A stretch of DNA of 64,000 bases, taken from NCBI GenBank assembly GCA_003151975.1, contig PLZD01000003.1, forward strand, positions 43,600 through 107,599, read 5' to 3'. This document shows, piece by piece, positions 61,877 to 64,000 of the stretch (position 1 is the first letter of the stretch; the number at the start of each line of letters is the position of its first letter). This stretch comes from Elusimicrobiota bacterium. Its GTDB lineage: Bacteria > Elusimicrobiota > Elusimicrobia > UBA1565 > UBA9628. The position numbers and the translations under genes were made by a program. The notes below the pieces were generated by a model. That model saw only the letters and a program-made list of their open reading frames with translations. It did not search any database and was not told the origin of the DNA.

Positions 61877-62857
61877 ATGAACGCCTTTCGCCTTGGCCGC
61901 GTCCTACTCGCGGCTCTTCTCCTCTCCTGGCAGATCGTAGCGCCGCTGAACGCGGCCGCCGCCAAGTTCACCGACCCGGCGATCACGCCCATTGCGACGG
62001 AAGGCCCGCTCAAGCTTCCCACGCAGAACGCGGTCCTCCAAGGGCCGCTCGCCTCCGCCACGCTCCCGACCATTCCGACCACGCTTTCGATCGCCGACGC
62101 TGCCCAGCTCCAAGCCCCTCTCACCGCCGGCCCGGACATCTACACGGCGGATTTCCAAAAGGGCTTGTTCGATAAGCTCGTCGACATCTCCTACGAGCGC
62201 ACCTCCGGCATCGTGTCGATGGGTCTGCTCAAGCGTTTTCGAGTACAAGCGGCGGATTTGCTCGATTTAAAACCCGGCATGACGGTCGCCGACCTCATGG
62301 CCGGCAGCGGCGAGTCGTGGGACTACATTCTCCCTAAAATCGGCCGGACCGGAACGGTCCACGCGGTGGATTTCTCCGACAAGATGGTCGACCACGCGCA
62401 GGTGCGACACCAGACAAAATTCCCGGACTATCAGGTGAACGTCCTCAACCAGGACGCGACGAAGACCACGCTCCCCTCCGCTTCCGTCGACGTGATCCAT
62501 TCGGGCTACGGCGTGAAGACTTTGCCGAAAGAACTTCGCCCCGCGCTGGTCGCCGAGATCTCGCGCCTGCTCAAGCCCGGCGGGCGCGCGGTGCTCGTCG
62601 AGGCCACTCTGCCGAAGAACAAGCTGCTGGCCTTGGCGCAAAACATCTACATGAACAAGGTGATCCCTTTCGTCATGAAGTTCCTTCCCGGCGAGTACAG
62701 CGCGTTCCTCATGATTAATCGCTATTTGCGCGATTTCAAGAACATGGACGAGCTGGCCGCCGAGTTCAAGGCGCAGGGCTTCCGCGTCGGCGTCACTCCG
62801 CTCTTCGGCGGCATCGCCGCGGTGCTGACCGCCGAGAAGCCGGCCTCTCGTCCGTGA
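61877..62857 (+). CDS. exported UbiE-like SAM-methyltransferase
   Basis: 326 residues. Signal peptide (RLGRVLLAALLLSWQIVAPLNAAAA), then a Pro/Thr/Ala-rich linker to ~90, and a complete class I methyltransferase: motif I VADLMAGSGESWDY (~137-150), acidic Asp165 in VHAVDFSDKM, motif IV VDVIHSGYGVKTLP and motif VI LKPGGRAVLVEAT. Fold and motifs match UbiE/COQ5-type enzymes. Signal peptide plus linker before a SAM enzyme is unexpected. TAAACT lies 5 nt before the ATG. The stop overlaps the next gene as GTGA. Confidence 0.85.
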   Translation: MNAFRLGRVLLAALLLSWQIVAPLNAAAAKFTDPAITPIATEGPLKLPTQNAVLQGPLASATLPTIPTTLSIADAAQLQAPLTAGPDIYTADFQKGLFDKLVDISYERTSGIVSMGLLKRFRVQAADLLDLKPGMTVADLMAGSGESWDYILPKIGRTGTVHAVDFSDKMVDHAQVRHQTKFPDYQVNVLNQDATKTTLPSASVDVIHSGYGVKTLPKELRPALVAEISRLLKPGGRAVLVEATLPKNKLLALAQNIYMNKVIPFVMKFLPGEYSAFLMINRYLRDFKNMDELAAEFKAQGFRVGVTPLFGGIAAVLTAEKPASRP

Positions 62858-63279
62858 CGCGCGCCATCTTCCTCGCGCACCTGGCCTCCACGCTGATCAT
62901 GACGGCCCTGATGGGCTTTGTGCAGATCGCGCATTATCCTTCATTCTCGAGCATCGACCCCGCGAAATTCACGGAGTACTATCGCTGGCACACGCGCCGC
63001 GCCTGGCTCTTCGCGCCGCCGCCGATGATCATCGAAGCGGTTACCGGGGTTCTCCTTTTTTTCTACCGTCCGGCTGGGGTCGGCACGGCCCAAGTCGCCG
63101 CGGGCCTCGCGCTCATCGCGGTCATCTGGCTGTCGACCTTCTTCTTCCAATGGCCCGCGCACAAGAAGCTGGCCTCGGGGTATGATGCGGGCGTTCACGC
63201 GTTCCTCGTGAAGACCAGCTGGATCAGGACGATCGCCTACGGCCTGCGCGCCGCCCTCGTGCTTTGGATGGCGGCTTAG
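62854..63279 (+). CDS. small four-helix membrane protein
   Basis: 141 residues with four membrane helices: ~4-27, ~53-72, ~79-98 and ~118-140. HYPSFSSID and TEYYRWHTRR in the first loop and FFQWPAHKKL in the third are the conserved-looking parts. The pattern is like small integral membrane proteins of the DUF1772/anthrone-oxygenase type, but I am not sure. GTG start overlaps the methyltransferase stop. Confidence 0.72.
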   Translation: MTRAIFLAHLASTLIMTALMGFVQIAHYPSFSSIDPAKFTEYYRWHTRRAWLFAPPPMIIEAVTGVLLFFYRPAGVGTAQVAAGLALIAVIWLSTFFFQWPAHKKLASGYDAGVHAFLVKTSWIRTIAYGLRAALVLWMAA

Positions 63280-63282
63280 CGA

Positions 63283-63678
63283 CTATTTGGGCTGCCAGAA
63301 TTCGAGCGAATTGCCTTCCAAGTCCTTCATCCAGCCGAAACGGCCGTAGTCGTCAGCTTCAGTGCGGTCGAGGGCGAGCCCCTTGGACTCCAGTCGCTTT
63401 ATGAAAGACTCCAGATCGTTGATCCGGAAATTGATCACGAACTGATTCCGCCCGGCCGGAAGCTTGGCCTTGGCCGGCTTGATCGCGAAGACGGAAGGCG
63501 GAGCGTCTTTGCGGTCGAAGACGAGCCAATTGTTCGAGCCGTCGTCGCTCGAGCTCAGCTCCATTCCAAGTTTGTCCTTGTACCATTGCGTCAACGCCTT
63601 CGCATCGTTGGCGTAGATGAAGACGCCGCCGATGTCTTCAACTTTGGCTTGGGTAGGCTTAGCTGTTTTGTTTGGCAT
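63283..63678 (-). CDS. VOC/glyoxalase-bleomycin resistance family protein
   Basis: 131 residues. One VOC repeat pair: VEDIGGVFIYANDAKALTQW, YKDKLGMELSS, FVINFRINDLESFIKRLESK, and the closing FGWMKDLEGNSLEFWQP with the metal Glu. Function could be lyase, dioxygenase or binding. ATG 63678 lies 5 nt after TATATT and starts the conserved part; a TTG 15 nt upstream is rejected. Confidence 0.88.
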   Translation of the reverse strand: MPNKTAKPTQAKVEDIGGVFIYANDAKALTQWYKDKLGMELSSSDDGSNNWLVFDRKDAPPSVFAIKPAKAKLPAGRNQFVINFRINDLESFIKRLESKGLALDRTEADDYGRFGWMKDLEGNSLEFWQPK

Positions 63679-63737
63679 GCCTAAATATAACAAAAACTTC
63701 GGGCAAACCGGGCGGCGTCAGGCCACCGCCTCAGCGG

Positions 63738-64000
63738 TTACGGCGCCTTCATCACCAAATGATCATCGGTGACCGTTAAATGCAATTCGGGCAATCTTTC
63801 CTCGATGGCCTCGCGCATTTTCTGCCGTGCAAGATTGGTTTCAGCGTCGAACGCGTGATCCGCCTCCCACAATTCCTTTGTCGGCCACTGAGCGTAGCCG
63901 GCCCAGGTTCCGTCCTCCGCCTTGTGCAAGCGCGAGCCCAAACTGCCGCACTGCGCGCGGATCGCAAGCGTGACTTGAGGGTCTCCCAATCCTTCGGACA
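63738..64000 (-). CDS. antibiotic biosynthesis monooxygenase-like protein (5' part outside window)
   Basis: The frame is open to the right edge, and the start lies beyond it. The visible 87 residues have GSLGSRLHKAEDGTWAGYAQWPTKE and WEADHAF, as in ABM/ferredoxin-like small monooxygenases or heme-degrading relatives. An internal TTG at 63989 is not the start. It faces the same way as the VOC gene with 59 bp between. Confidence 0.7.
   Translation of the reverse strand, partial: SEGLGDPQVTLAIRAQCGSLGSRLHKAEDGTWAGYAQWPTKELWEADHAFDAETNLARQKMREAIEERLPELHLTVTDDHLVMKAP

Overview
The window is high-G+C bacterial chromosome (by eye about two thirds G+C), densely coded on both strands, with about 60 real genes. 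I see no rRNA, tRNA, CRISPR array, insertion sequence or prophage. Omp85-type and other beta-barrels, lipoproteins with lipoboxes and many Sec signal peptides point to a Gram-negative, double-membrane cell. The mix of housekeeping genes with many unfamiliar exported proteins that start with a signal peptide and an Ala/Pro-rich linker suggests Elusimicrobiota or a neighbouring uncultured phylum. That placement is inference with low confidence.

Layout. 1-9.2 kb: a minus-strand housekeeping run (M50 protease, trpS, scpA, scpB, glgA, DUF5693-like gene), an aspartic protease with PDZ, an adenylate/guanylate cyclase and a MgtC/DUF4010 membrane protein. 9.2-23 kb: a region of exported proteins: a TMTC-like glycosyltransferase, an exported methyltransferase-like protein, C39-like and M23 peptidases, a DUF4424/YARHG protein and a lipoprotein with a caspase domain. 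23-28.9 kb: a TetR-controlled redox/electrophile operon (HtrA-like protease, PAS histidine kinase, pirin, nitroreductase, SnoaL-like protein, zinc alcohol dehydrogenase) with two matching operators. 29-46 kb: ABC-F ATPase, CCA-adding/poly(A) polymerase family enzyme, DUF4175-type giant protein, two divergent paralogous glycosyltransferases, aldo/keto reductase, exported phosphatase, M48 and M50-like proteases, and a HigBA-type toxin-antitoxin pair with a clear promoter/operator. 46-52 kb: a tightly overlapping operon uvrB, DUF4185, nadC, birA, tautomerase, SDR. 52-55.7 kb: a 1218-residue protein joining a fatty-acid alpha-dioxygenase to a caleosin/peroxygenase-like domain. 55.8-58.7 kb: greA, queG and an Omp85-like barrel. 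58.8-61.8 kb: a trypsin-like protease, a small pilin, a CPBP membrane protease, an anti-sigma factor whose membrane tail resembles the pilin, and its ECF sigma factor. 61.8-64 kb: a second exported methyltransferase, a small membrane protein, a VOC protein and a monooxygenase fragment.

Two candidates for new biology stand out. One is the alpha-dioxygenase/caleosin fusion, which would put two consecutive oxylipin enzymes, separate and co-localised in plants, into one exported membrane protein. The other is the sigma/anti-sigma/pilin module: the anti-sigma factor ends in a 45-residue pilin look-alike, and the pilin gene and sigma gene share the same bipartite ECF-type promoter at identical spacing. 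A window-wide pattern also emerges: most first genes of transcription units have a -10 hexamer only 5-8 nt before the start codon and no ribosome binding site, which indicates widespread leaderless transcription. I used that pattern to choose several starts.
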